From a virus, in IMG/VR virus record IMGVR_UViG_3300033146_002667, positions 1-28,862 of that record: DNA of 28,862 bases; one strand, given 5' to 3'. Of this stretch, positions 1 to 7,789 are shown piece after piece. The position numbers and the translations under genes are program-made. The notes below the pieces were generated by a model. It was given only the letters and a program-made list of their open reading frames with translations, ran no database searches and was not told the DNA's origin. Every line of letters begins with the position of its first letter. Position 1 is the first letter of the stretch.

Positions 1-2
1 GC

Positions 3-941
3 GGAGATTCTAATAGCTTTGAATCTGGATCTGGTGGGTCTGGCGGCGACGGATACAACTCCAATGAATGCGGGAACACTGGGGGAAATGGAGGAGTAGG
101 AGGAAATGGTTCCGGTGGAGGAATATTGTTATATTGCACAGACGACAATGGAATCAATTGTTCTGGTACAATGTACAATCAAGGCGGGACATTGAAGATT
201 TTTTATATAAATAGTTATATAATCACTAGCTCAGATGCCACAAGAACATATGAAGCTGAATTAATTTCTAGAAATCATTTACATGGATTAGTAGATGATT
301 TAAAAATTTCAAATGTTGCTAAATATGTATCATCATTTAGTCCACCTGTCAATCCTCATGTCACAGAAACGGATACTGTACTATTGATCCCTGGTGATAT
401 AGATTGCGATTCACTCGAAGGAAAAACTTCCATCCATGACACTACTGTAGTAGCTGAATCGAGTACAGCATTAGAATATGATATTGGGTATATAATGAAG
501 TTACCAATGGATGATTCATCTAATGGCTGGTTATTGTGCGATGGATCTTTGATATCCAAAGATATATATTCTGATTTATATGAAAAGTTAAAAAATGGCG
601 GAGTCGAATGTATATACGGTGAAACAGTAGATGAATTTCATGTTCCAGATTTTAGAGGAATGTTTACAAGAGGAACAGACAACGGAAAAGGAGTTGATCC
701 AGATGCAGCATCTAGAACGGATAGAGGAGATGGGACCACTGGTGACACAGTAGGAACATTACAAGCAAGTGAGTTTGAACATCATACTCATCAACATTTG
801 TATAATACTAAAACATGGCACTCTAGTTCAGGTACAACTCCAGTACGAGTCCCTTCCAGTAGAAATAGAAATTCTACTGAGGTCGGAGGAAATGAAACTC
901 GCCCAACCAATATATATGTGAATTATTATATCAAATATTAA
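3..941 (+). CDS. Tail fibre / receptor-binding protein with Gly-rich region and C-terminal collar domain (5' end outside window)
   Basis: The reading frame is open from base 3, so the gene is truncated by the window edge; an in-frame TTG at 126 is not a credible start because the open frame upstream of it encodes a Gly-rich stretch (GGSGGDG, GGNGGVGGNGSGGG) that reads as genuine protein. The C-terminal part is a phage tail-collar-like domain: GWLLCDGS, then a VPDFRG motif, RTDRGDGTTGD, and a final NETRPTNIYVNYYIKY. Glycine-rich blocks followed by ILLYC-type strands are common in phage adhesins and fibre tips. The next gene ends in a clearly homologous domain, so the two are paralogous in their C-terminal halves. 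Probable role: distal fibre or baseplate-attached host-recognition protein. The N-terminal attachment part is not visible. Confidence 0.75.
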   Translation, partial: GDSNSFESGSGGSGGDGYNSNECGNTGGNGGVGGNGSGGGILLYCTDDNGINCSGTMYNQGGTLKIFYINSYIITSSDATRTYEAELISRNHLHGLVDDLKISNVAKYVSSFSPPVNPHVTETDTVLLIPGDIDCDSLEGKTSIHDTTVVAESSTALEYDIGYIMKLPMDDSSNGWLLCDGSLISKDIYSDLYEKLKNGGVECIYGETVDEFHVPDFRGMFTRGTDNGKGVDPDAASRTDRGDGTTGDTVGTLQASEFEHHTHQHLYNTKTWHSSSGTTPVRVPSSRNRNSTEVGGNETRPTNIYVNYYIKY

Positions 942-950
942 AAGGCAATT

Positions 951-2003
951 ATGATTAAAATAAGCGAATTCCCAGAAACAATTAGTTTAAATGACGTCGA
1001 TCTAATAGAAATATCTAAGGATTCTTCTGGGTCGTATGGCACATATAATATTAAACTTTCTGATTTAAGAAATACATTAGGGACTGCTGGGCATACTATT
1101 CAATCCCATACAGATACAGATGCAACTGGAGTTCAGTTAAATACTTTGACTGATGGAAGTAATGCTGATTTATTACACTCTCATAATACTGCGCATGATA
1201 TCCAATCCCATTCAGACACTGATGCAACTGGGGCAGAACTAGACACTTTGACTGATGGGAGTAATGCTGATAGTTTACATTCACATGATACTGATCATAA
1301 TATTCAATCTCATTCAGACACTGATGCAACTGGGGCAGAACTAGACACTTTGACTGATGGAAGTAATGCTGATAGTTTACATTCACATGATACTGAGCAT
1401 GAAATCGATGAACATCATATAGATTCTGTTGTACCAGAATCTAATTTAGAATTGTTGACAGACGGGAGTGATGCTAATTCTATGCATATCCATTCATTGG
1501 CTAGTATAAATTATACAGCATCAATTCAACCAGGGACTATCATAGGTATCCCTTATTCTATTATTCCACCGGGGTGGTTAGAATGCGATGGATCATCATT
1601 GGATAAAGTTATATATATAAATTTATACAACGGATTAAAGAATTCTGGATCGAAATGCATATATGGAGAAGATGTAAGTAATTTTTTTATACCAGATTAT
1701 CGCGGGAGATTTCTAAGATGCATAGCAAATGGGTCAGTTAATGACCCAGATAGAGATTCTAGATCAGATAGGGGAGATGGTACAACAGGGGACGCAGTTG
1801 GTACATATCAATTGGATCAATTTAAATCTCATTATCATGAATATTCACTTACTATTGCATGGAAAGATGAAGCTGAAGGCGGCGAAGTGGTACCATTTTT
1901 TGATTTTTCAGATCCTAGAGACTTTTACTACGATACTACTGCATACGGTGGAAATGAGACACGCCCTACAAACATAGCATTAAAATATATAATTAAAATT
2001 TAA
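951..2003 (+). CDS. Tail fibre protein with 34-residue His-rich repeats and C-terminal collar domain
   Basis: 350 residues. AAAGG lies 5 nt before the ATG and overlaps the end of the previous gene. Residues about 1-49 form a short N-terminal domain; residues 50-185 are four 34-residue repeats carrying TDGSNADSLHSH; residues about 200-350 are a tail-collar-like domain (GWLECDGSS, IPDYRGRF, RSDRGDGTTGD, terminal NETRPTNIALKYIIKI). HxH motifs of this kind in T4 gp37-type fibres bind metal ions along the trimer axis, so a trimeric metal-stabilised shaft is a reasonable inference. The collar domain matches that of the preceding gene (RxDRGDGTTGDxVGT in both). Host-recognition structural protein of the virion; exact position in the tail unknown. 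Confidence 0.75.
   Translation: MIKISEFPETISLNDVDLIEISKDSSGSYGTYNIKLSDLRNTLGTAGHTIQSHTDTDATGVQLNTLTDGSNADLLHSHNTAHDIQSHSDTDATGAELDTLTDGSNADSLHSHDTDHNIQSHSDTDATGAELDTLTDGSNADSLHSHDTEHEIDEHHIDSVVPESNLELLTDGSDANSMHIHSLASINYTASIQPGTIIGIPYSIIPPGWLECDGSSLDKVIYINLYNGLKNSGSKCIYGEDVSNFFIPDYRGRFLRCIANGSVNDPDRDSRSDRGDGTTGDAVGTYQLDQFKSHYHEYSLTIAWKDEAEGGEVVPFFDFSDPRDFYYDTTAYGGNETRPTNIALKYIIKI
1098..1505 (+). repeat. Four tandem 102-bp coding repeats (34 residues each)
   Basis: Copies start at 1098, 1200, 1302 and 1404. Copies 2 and 3 are nearly identical in protein (IQSHSDTDATGAELDTL then TDGSNADSLHSHDT), copy 1 is close, and copy 4 is degenerate but keeps the 34-residue spacing and the LTDGSDANSMHIH core. 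The repeat is entirely coding and each unit supplies two H-rich sites (QSHxD and HSH). The near-identity of copies 2 and 3 suggests recent unit duplication. Confidence 0.9.
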
Positions 2004-2016
2004 GGAGAAATTGAAA

Positions 2017-2619
2017 ATGTCATTACAAGATATATTGAATACAGATAATATTGGGTTATCCAGAATAACTATAAATAACAATCTTCATTATTTGTTATCA
2101 TTAATAAATAGCAATTCGACTGGATTAAAATGGATCAAAAATGTATTAGATATTACAACATCAACTCTAGCCGCACCAGGGGATGGAAATAGATACATAT
2201 CATCAGAGACATCAAACGGATGGACTAAGGATTACATATATGAATATGATGCAGATGATGATGAATGGGATGAATTTATTCCGGATCTAGGAACCAGTAC
2301 ATGGGTAGATGATGTAAGTAGATATTATGTATACAATGGAAGTGAGTGGGTACAATTGGGAACAGTGATATCGCATAACGCATTAAGTGGATTGAACGTA
2401 GATGATTTTCAACATCTGACAGCAATTGAAAAATCTGATTTAACTGGTGGCGGAGATGCTAATGCTCAGCATGGACACGATAATGAAACTTCTATCCCTT
2501 CTTCCTTTCCAAATGCGAATGGAATAAAAGGACAGTGGGCAATAGATAATGTCAATCAATTTATGTATTTTTGCATTTCAAATAATTTATGGGTTAGATG
2601 GACAATTGAAACTGCATAA
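2017..2619 (+). CDS. Fibre/baseplate-associated protein, small, HxH motif
   Basis: 200 residues from ATG 2017. A TTG at 2011 would add two residues, but AAGGAG (2002-2007) is ideally spaced (9 nt) for ATG 2017 and too close to the TTG. The middle contains HNALSGLNVDDFQHLT followed by GGGDANAQHGHD; the HNxLxGLN...HLT string occurs in fibre-type proteins and the DANxxHxH string resembles the repeat core of the preceding fibre gene. The acidic section YDADDDEWDEF and the APGDGNRYI segment look like a small beta-rich domain. Likely a short fibre or fibre-attachment protein because of its place directly after two collar-domain genes; no specific family recognised. Confidence 0.55.
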   Translation: MSLQDILNTDNIGLSRITINNNLHYLLSLINSNSTGLKWIKNVLDITTSTLAAPGDGNRYISSETSNGWTKDYIYEYDADDDEWDEFIPDLGTSTWVDDVSRYYVYNGSEWVQLGTVISHNALSGLNVDDFQHLTAIEKSDLTGGGDANAQHGHDNETSIPSSFPNANGIKGQWAIDNVNQFMYFCISNNLWVRWTIETA

Positions 2620-2639
2620 AAATAGATTTAAAAAATCAA

Positions 2640-2655
2640 GAACAAAATTAAAAAA
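2640..2655 (+). promoter_or_regulatory. Recurrent intergenic element GAACAAA-type, copy 1
   Basis: GAACAAAATTAAAAAA, 41 nt upstream of ATG 2681 in the 61-bp gap before the 339-residue structural gene. One of eight similar sites at gene starts on both strands; function (promoter, translation enhancer or RNA processing site) is unknown. Confidence 0.4.
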
Positions 2656-2680
2656 TATTAATATCGGAGGTTGAATAGAA

Positions 2681-3700
2681 ATGGTAAAGCAAACGATTAG
2701 ATTTAGTGATAATTACCATCCATACTTGAAGGATATTGCGACATCAGAATTTTCTGTCCCTCGGGGACGAGTTCAAATTTATGATAAATTGCCGAATGGT
2801 AATTTAAAAATATTGCATAAGTCTAATATGATTGTTTTTCAAGGAAGAGAATGGTTACTTCAAAGAGCGTTTGGTCCAGAGCTTCAAGGCGCTGATGAGA
2901 ATTATGATAAATATATAAAATGGTTTGGTATTGGGACAGGCGGCGGAGAACCCGGAAACCCTCTTCAAGCTGGATCAACTAGAGCGTGGGACACTGATTT
3001 AATTGAGCCATTAGTAATTAATCCATATGTGGATATAAATGATCCTCGATATGCACCACGAGAAGTTGGTGGTGTACAATTAAATGGATATCATAAACAA
3101 TTTTCTAGTGTAGTAAGAAAAGAAGATCCTGCCAATGGATATTTATTAGAGAATAAACAATTTTACCCAGAATTAATTGCTGAGATAAGAATTGAAATAT
3201 CAAGCGAAGATTGCAATGGTCCAAGTGGATCAGGATATGCAGACATCAATGAAGCAGCATTATTTGTAGACAACCCTGATATTTATAGCCCAAGTAGTTC
3301 TTCTGCTTTAGTAGACTCATTAAGTGTAAATTCTATTATTAATTTAGGCGGATTTACAAATCAAGTAAAGTATATATTCGATGACCCGACGGATATAACT
3401 GATGTATTACCTGGAGATAGACTTACTGTGACAAATTCTTTGAACACAGAAAATGATGTAAGAAATGTATTAATTACAGATGTAGGATACCAATCATCGG
3501 GATGTTTGGCATATGTGATTGTTGAAAATACAAGTGGAATTAATGAAGGTTCTTATCCTTCAGGTAGTCATATAACTAATGCTGTGATCACGATGAGATC
3601 ACAACCATCAGACATATCAATGTTTTCTAGAATAACATTTAGTTCAATTAGAAAAACAATCGACAGAGAATTAGTATTTTTATGGAAAATTTACTTCTAA
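2681..3700 (+). CDS. Putative virion structural protein (tail/baseplate), family not recognised
   Basis: 339 residues; CGGAGG lies 10 nt before the ATG. It contains a region FQGREWLLQRAFG, a glycine-rich IKWFGIGTGGGEPGNP segment, a Ser-rich linker SPSSSSALVD at about residue 203-212, and a C-terminus (FSSIRKTIDRELVFLWKIYF) that ends in alternating hydrophobic and aromatic residues, as many beta-structured virion proteins do. It sits between fibre genes and the tail sheath, so a baseplate or tail-attachment role is likely from context only. No catalytic motif or membrane segment was seen. Confidence 0.45.
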   Translation: MVKQTIRFSDNYHPYLKDIATSEFSVPRGRVQIYDKLPNGNLKILHKSNMIVFQGREWLLQRAFGPELQGADENYDKYIKWFGIGTGGGEPGNPLQAGSTRAWDTDLIEPLVINPYVDINDPRYAPREVGGVQLNGYHKQFSSVVRKEDPANGYLLENKQFYPELIAEIRIEISSEDCNGPSGSGYADINEAALFVDNPDIYSPSSSSALVDSLSVNSIINLGGFTNQVKYIFDDPTDITDVLPGDRLTVTNSLNTENDVRNVLITDVGYQSSGCLAYVIVENTSGINEGSYPSGSHITNAVITMRSQPSDISMFSRITFSSIRKTIDRELVFLWKIYF

Positions 3701-3706
3701 AAGTTT

Positions 3707-3720
3707 TGAACAAATTAAAA
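3707..3720 (+). promoter_or_regulatory. Recurrent intergenic element GAACAAA-type, copy 2
   Basis: TGAACAAATTAAAA, with GAAC 48 nt upstream of the sheath ATG at 3756, directly after the stop codon of the preceding gene. Part of the eight-member intergenic motif set. Confidence 0.4.
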
Positions 3721-3755
3721 ATAATAACATTAACATTATATAAGGACATATCATT

Positions 3756-5864
3756 ATGATGAACATATCACCAGGAGTCTATACTAAGATAACTGATCTT
3801 AGTGAATTTTTAACTGACTTACCAGGTACTAATGGATTTGTTCCAATTTTGTCTAAACGTGGTCGAGACAATCAACTAGTATACATTTCAAACGGTACAG
3901 ACTATCTTAAGATTTTTGGAAACCCAAATATTAATACTTTTGGTAAAAATTATGGACAAGGTCCATATATTGCAAAGAATCATTTAACTAATGCTACATC
4001 ATTGTACATTATTAGAGCTTTACCTAACGATGCAACATATTCTAATTTATTTTTTGCATTGCAATCTGTGTCGCCTGAATCCGGTTCTTCTTCCGCTGCA
4101 GTAGCTGAGCCATATAGAACTGAATTAGTAGGGATTAGTTTTTCTAGTATGAATTCAGTTGGCGAATTAGATACTAGATTAAATGAAGATGTAATTACTG
4201 ATTGGGTAAATGAAACCGACACCGGTGGAGCTGGTTATAATAATGGATTTTTATGTTATTTCAGACCTATTGGGAGAGGTGACAGTTATGACGATTTTGC
4301 TGTAAGGATTACTAAACATGTTAACCCATATGCAGATGGGGTGTACAATGTAAACATATATGAAACACAGTCAGATGGAGATGATATTATAGTAGAAACA
4401 TTTGAAGTTTCTTTTAGCACATCTGCAACAGATGATAGCGGCGAATCTATGTTTATAGAAGACGTGATCAATAAATATTCTGCTAATATGAGATGTAAAG
4501 TTAATGAAAGAGCTTTGCAAGTACTAGATGCTGCTCAAGAATTATTTCATAGAAATGAAGGAGAAGATACCTATCCACATAATCCGTATATCACAGAAGA
4601 AGCTGCAGAATATGCAACTATTCGAGATTATATTGAAGATGGTGGAACTGATTTAGGGTATAAAGAATATTTAAAAAATGAAAGATATATTGATTTTGAA
4701 TATGCGAAAGATGCGTTGTCTAATGCGTTGGATGATTTAGCAAATGCGAGAGCTTTGCCACAATCTACAATTAGCGAAATCAATACTAGAAATACTGCCA
4801 TCACTTTGGCTACTCAGAATATTGCAGCAGCTAGATCAAATCTTAATATTGCAAAACAAGAATATGAAGAAGTATTGTTGTTAGATATATTGACTACTAT
4901 GGATCCAGATACATCTACTAATGCGATTGAACCAATTCATCTAAAGAATGGTTCAGATGGATCATTATTTGAGATGGATGAAAGAACAGGTAAACCCATA
5001 TTAAGTACAGTGACTGCTAAACAAATTCTATCTATGGCGTACATGGGATTATTAGAAAATCCTGAAACTGGAAACATTGATGACGAGATACTAAATACTG
5101 ATGATGTATTTTTGGATATAGTATATGATCCAGGATATCCAATTGATGTAAAAACATCAGCAGGATTTCTAGTAGATGAGACTAGACGAGATTGCATGTT
5201 ATTCATGGACAACGGAGACAATGTCTCTTGTGATCAAGCTGAATTGGCTGCAAAAGATCTAATGTTGAATTCGAGATACATAGCAAGATATGAAGGGTAT
5301 AGTACAGTATATGATGTATTTACTGGCAAAGATATCAATGTGTCTCCTATATATCATATGGCTAAATTAGTCCCTTTGAATGATAGAGAGAATGAATTAT
5401 GGTATGCAGTAGCTGGTTTTAATAGAGCAGTAATTGATGATATCAAAGCATTAAGATGGAGTCCAAAGTTAGGGGAACGTGATAAATTATATTTATTACA
5501 ATTAAATCCAATTGTAAGATTTAATGTTGGTTATACTGTATGGAGTCAGTTGACTACTCAAAAACGACCAACAGCATTACAAGATGTAAATGTCATGAGA
5601 TTGGTCCTATATATCAAAAGAATGTTAGAACAATTCTTAAAATATTTTATATTTGAATTTAATGATTCTCAGACATGGACACAGATTCAGGCGGGCGTTA
5701 CTCCGTTCTTGGAAAATATTAAATCTAGAAGAGGATTGAAATATTATAATGTAGAGGTTGGAGCTACTGAATATGAATTTAAAAGAAAAATATGTCATGT
5801 GAATGTAGTATTAAAACCAATGAAAGTAATTGAACGAATTGAATTAAATTTATTTATTAAATAA
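3756..5864 (+). CDS. Tail sheath protein (T4 gp18-like)
   Basis: 702 residues. The sheath polymerises around the tail tube and contracts on infection. The N-terminus ISPGVYTKITD and the C-terminal half are typical of sheath proteins: VFLDIVYDPGYPIDVK then an RRDCMLFMD segment at about 451-485, and the C-terminal WSQLTTQKRPTALQDVNVMRL with a final KICHVNVVLKPMKVIERIELNLFIK-type beta strand. The tube gene follows, as in T4. Two adjacent ATGs (3756, 3759) lie after AAGGA. Unusual: a long, charged, almost purely helical segment at about 250-378 and a Ser-rich linker near 106-115, both apparently insertions into the surface-exposed part. A single transcription terminator follows the gene. Confidence 0.93.
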   Translation: MMNISPGVYTKITDLSEFLTDLPGTNGFVPILSKRGRDNQLVYISNGTDYLKIFGNPNINTFGKNYGQGPYIAKNHLTNATSLYIIRALPNDATYSNLFFALQSVSPESGSSSAAVAEPYRTELVGISFSSMNSVGELDTRLNEDVITDWVNETDTGGAGYNNGFLCYFRPIGRGDSYDDFAVRITKHVNPYADGVYNVNIYETQSDGDDIIVETFEVSFSTSATDDSGESMFIEDVINKYSANMRCKVNERALQVLDAAQELFHRNEGEDTYPHNPYITEEAAEYATIRDYIEDGGTDLGYKEYLKNERYIDFEYAKDALSNALDDLANARALPQSTISEINTRNTAITLATQNIAAARSNLNIAKQEYEEVLLLDILTTMDPDTSTNAIEPIHLKNGSDGSLFEMDERTGKPILSTVTAKQILSMAYMGLLENPETGNIDDEILNTDDVFLDIVYDPGYPIDVKTSAGFLVDETRRDCMLFMDNGDNVSCDQAELAAKDLMLNSRYIARYEGYSTVYDVFTGKDINVSPIYHMAKLVPLNDRENELWYAVAGFNRAVIDDIKALRWSPKLGERDKLYLLQLNPIVRFNVGYTVWSQLTTQKRPTALQDVNVMRLVLYIKRMLEQFLKYFIFEFNDSQTWTQIQAGVTPFLENIKSRRGLKYYNVEVGATEYEFKRKICHVNVVLKPMKVIERIELNLFIK

Positions 5865-5876
5865 TTAAACCAAAAC

Positions 5877-5907
5877 AAAAGGTATTAAAATATTTTAATA
5901 CCTTTTT
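5877..5907 (+). terminator. Rho-independent terminator after tail sheath gene
   Basis: Perfect inverted repeat with arms GGTATTAAAA (5881-5890) and TTTTAATACC (5893-5902), followed by TTTTT. AT-rich stem but with a clean T-run on the + strand and A-run on the other side, so it could work in both directions. Confidence 0.7.
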
Positions 5908-5937
5908 GTACTTTATATAAACAAGGAGACACTAATT

Positions 5938-6675
5938 ATGGGCAACGCATTTTCTAATGTGCTCAATAATCAATTCGATAGGAATTTCGGAGGTACAACT
6001 GTCGGAACAGCTGACCCATATCTTAGCGGATTCCATTTCATTGAATTTTTAGCACTACCAAAAAATTTAAGTAAATATGTAGGCGGAGCAGATGGTAAAA
6101 AAGCAGTATCTAACGGGTTAGATTCTACTCATCTACAAACTATGCTTGCAGGATCATGTGTAGGAGTGACACCTCCAGGTGGCACACTTGAAAAAACAGA
6201 ATTTACAGGACTGGGAGGAATAAAATTTTCTGTACCAACATCTATAAACTATAGTAATTCAATGACTGTTAAATTTTTAGAATTCAGCAGTTTGCCGATT
6301 TTAGCAATATTTAGTGGATGGATCAGAATGATCAGAGATTATAAAACGGGGGTATCTAATTTAAAGGGCGATGATTATACTAAATCCAATTATGCTGGAA
6401 CTATGTTATATTGGACAACTAAACCAGATGGAAAAACAGTAGAATTTTCATCTGCATACACAGGGATGTTTCCTTTGAAAGATCCAATGGATATGTATAC
6501 AGGAGAATTTACATCACAAGATAAAGTTGAAATTGATATCGAGTTTAATGTGGATTACATATTACATGAAGATTGGGTACACGATAAAGCTCAAGGATTG
6601 GCTGATCAACGACATAACACAGGAGTTGATTCTAAAAACAAGAGTCATATGGTGAGCGAAGTACCTACTGCTTAA
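5938..6675 (+). CDS. Tail tube protein (T4 gp19-like)
   Basis: 245 residues; AAGGAG 9 nt before the ATG. It forms the hexameric rings of the inner tail tube through which DNA passes. Supporting features: position straight after the sheath gene, the length, and the C-terminal half YTGMFPLKDPMDMY...KVEIDIEFNVDYILHED, which matches the beta-strand pattern and the conserved P-x-x-D stretch of tube proteins. The N-terminal FHFIEFLALP is also typical (tube proteins start with a strand describing the particle-forming core). Separated from the sheath by a terminator, so it probably has separate expression control, consistent with high copy demand. Confidence 0.85.
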   Translation: MGNAFSNVLNNQFDRNFGGTTVGTADPYLSGFHFIEFLALPKNLSKYVGGADGKKAVSNGLDSTHLQTMLAGSCVGVTPPGGTLEKTEFTGLGGIKFSVPTSINYSNSMTVKFLEFSSLPILAIFSGWIRMIRDYKTGVSNLKGDDYTKSNYAGTMLYWTTKPDGKTVEFSSAYTGMFPLKDPMDMYTGEFTSQDKVEIDIEFNVDYILHEDWVHDKAQGLADQRHNTGVDSKNKSHMVSEVPTA

Positions 6676-6682
6676 GATTATA

Positions 6683-6721
6683 TTTTAGTTGTGATTAAAT
6701 TTAATTTAATCACAACTAAAA
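6683..6721 (+). other. Long perfect stem-loop after tail tube gene
   Basis: Arms TTTTAGTTGTGATTAAA (6683-6699) and its exact complement (6705-6721), 17 bp with loop TTTAA. There is no strong T-run after the + strand arm (AATTTACAG follows), so it is a weaker terminator candidate than the one after the sheath; it may instead protect the 3' end of the abundant tube mRNA or be a processing site. Confidence 0.6.
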
Positions 6722-6728
6722 ATTTACA

Positions 6729-6744
6729 GAACTTATTTAAAATT
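6729..6744 (+). promoter_or_regulatory. Recurrent intergenic element GAACAAA-type, divergent copy 3
   Basis: GAACTTATTTAAAATT, 39 nt upstream of ATG 6768. It is less similar than the other copies but keeps GAAC and the TTTAAAA end at the same distance. Confidence 0.25.
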
Positions 6745-6767
6745 ATAATTATATCATAGGAGTTATC

Positions 6768-7577
6768 ATGAGAAAGGCCGGAATAGAAATTATACCAAAA
6801 TTCGAAATAAAATACCCAGAATATTCTTTAACTACACCACAAACTTTATTAGATTTTACTATTCGAAGTTTGACTGTGTCAGAAGAAGAGACTTTAAAGG
6901 CTAGTTTATTGCAACCTAGTCAATTGGCTCAACACTTGAATAAAGTAATATATGCATCATTGGTTAAAAAACCAGAAAATATAAACGACATGGAAACATT
7001 TTTAAAGAATATTACTTTAAAAGATAGAGATGCATTGATGTTCGCATTATACCATGTGACATATAAAGATATACATAATTATGATGTCACATGTCCAAGT
7101 TGTGACACAATTAACAGTGTGAAGGTCAACTTTAATAAATCTTTAGTATTTAATCCATGGAATAAAGATAAATCTATATTAACAAATGAAGAGAAGGTAC
7201 AACTGGAATTAGCAAGTTCAGTGACGATAGTATTAAGGCAACCTACTATATATAATGAAGAAATGTTACTTCGACAATTGGGGCATTCAACAGAGGAAAT
7301 TAGAGAAAAACAAATGTCTTTATTAGGAATTAAACATATATTGATCAATATAGATGAACAGAAAAAACCAGATATCATTGAGGATCGAGATAATATACAA
7401 ACCATATTTAATAAACTTCCGGCATCTGATAAAAAATTGGTAGATAAAAAGTTTTCAGACACATATGATAAATACAAATCTGAAGTCAAAACTATCGTAA
7501 AATGTCAGAAATGTGGAATAGAAAAAGAAACTACTATTGATTTAGTAAGTCAATTTTTTCGCACTATGTTCGAATGA
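6768..7577 (+). CDS. gp26-like tail/baseplate assembly protein (T4_baseplate family), zinc knuckle; zero-frame product
   Basis: 269 residues; AGGAG close to the ATG. The length, overall pattern and the two cysteine pairs CPSC (109-112) and CQKC (246-249), which bracket the variable middle and could share one zinc ion, fit the T4 gp26/baseplate-hub family (Pfam T4_baseplate) as I remember it. T4 gp26 is needed for hub assembly; in many other phages the gene at this place, next to the tube, encodes the tail assembly chaperone. Here it lies between tube and gp25. The gene ends FFRTMFE-stop, and an open frame continues in +1 immediately past it (see next entry), suggesting two products from one gene. 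Confidence 0.65.
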   Translation: MRKAGIEIIPKFEIKYPEYSLTTPQTLLDFTIRSLTVSEEETLKASLLQPSQLAQHLNKVIYASLVKKPENINDMETFLKNITLKDRDALMFALYHVTYKDIHNYDVTCPSCDTINSVKVNFNKSLVFNPWNKDKSILTNEEKVQLELASSVTIVLRQPTIYNEEMLLRQLGHSTEEIREKQMSLLGIKHILINIDEQKKPDIIEDRDNIQTIFNKLPASDKKLVDKKFSDTYDKYKSEVKTIVKCQKCGIEKETTIDLVSQFFRTMFE

Positions 7578-7758
7578 GGATCTAGTAGGTAAGTATGTAG
7601 AAAGATTAGAAGAAGATATATTTTTAACAATGGAATTAGGGAAACAGTCATATACATCAATTATGAATATGCCAGTAGATAGATTGAATAAATATTTAAA
7701 TTGGAAAATAAAATATGATACTGAAATAAATAAAATAAAATCTAATAATTTGCAGTGA
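7561..7758 (+). CDS. Frameshift extension of the gp26-like protein (no start codon of its own)
   Basis: The +1 frame is open from 7549 to the TGA at 7756-7758 and encodes about 65 residues (ALCSNEDLVGKYVERLEED..., ending KIKSNNLQ) that are helical, acidic-to-basic and protein-like. No ATG, GTG or TTG with a Shine-Dalgarno sequence exists before ATG 7630, which would give only 42 residues and lose the conserved-looking start of the helix. The only overlap between frames is 7549-7577, which contains T6C (7554-7560): a P-site UUU can re-pair with UUC in +1, or slip back two bases on the U run. The fusion would be about 329 residues. Analogous to the lambda G/GT and Mu chaperone frameshifts. Alternatives: a recent frameshift mutation or a reinitiated small gene. 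Confidence 0.55.
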   Translation, partial: ALCSNEDLVGKYVERLEEDIFLTMELGKQSYTSIMNMPVDRLNKYLNWKIKYDTEINKIKSNNLQ

Positions 7759-7762
7759 AATC

Positions 7763-7780
7763 TGAACAAATTTAAAAAGG
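7763..7780 (+). promoter_or_regulatory. Recurrent intergenic element GAACAAA-type, copy 4
   Basis: TGAACAAATTTAAAAAGG, with GAAC 26 nt upstream of ATG 7790. The A-run merges into the AAGG Shine-Dalgarno sequence. It follows the stop codon of the frameshift extension by 4 nt. Confidence 0.45.
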
Positions 7781-7789
7781 ATTTATTAC

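Noticed and set aside
126-128. TTG at 126 as the start of the first gene
   Set aside because: The frame is open upstream to base 3 and encodes a Gly-rich protein stretch; no ribosome binding site before the TTG.
1096-1386. Minus-strand open frame with repeated His/Gln-rich sequence
   Set aside because: It is the reverse-frame shadow of the 34-residue fibre repeats; no ribosome site, and the + strand gene explains it.
1098-1505. CRISPR-like array of regular repeats
   Set aside because: The units are 102 bp tandem coding repeats without unique spacers, in frame with the fibre protein.
3736-3743. TTATATAA (also at 5913-5920) as T4-type late promoters before sheath and tube
   Set aside because: Not the TATAAATA consensus, and for the sheath only about 12 nt lie between it and the ATG, leaving almost no leader.
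7630-7758. Independent 42-residue gene starting at ATG 7630
   Set aside because: No well-placed Shine-Dalgarno sequence, and the protein-like frame continues 5' of the ATG into the overlap with the gp26-like gene; frameshift explains more.
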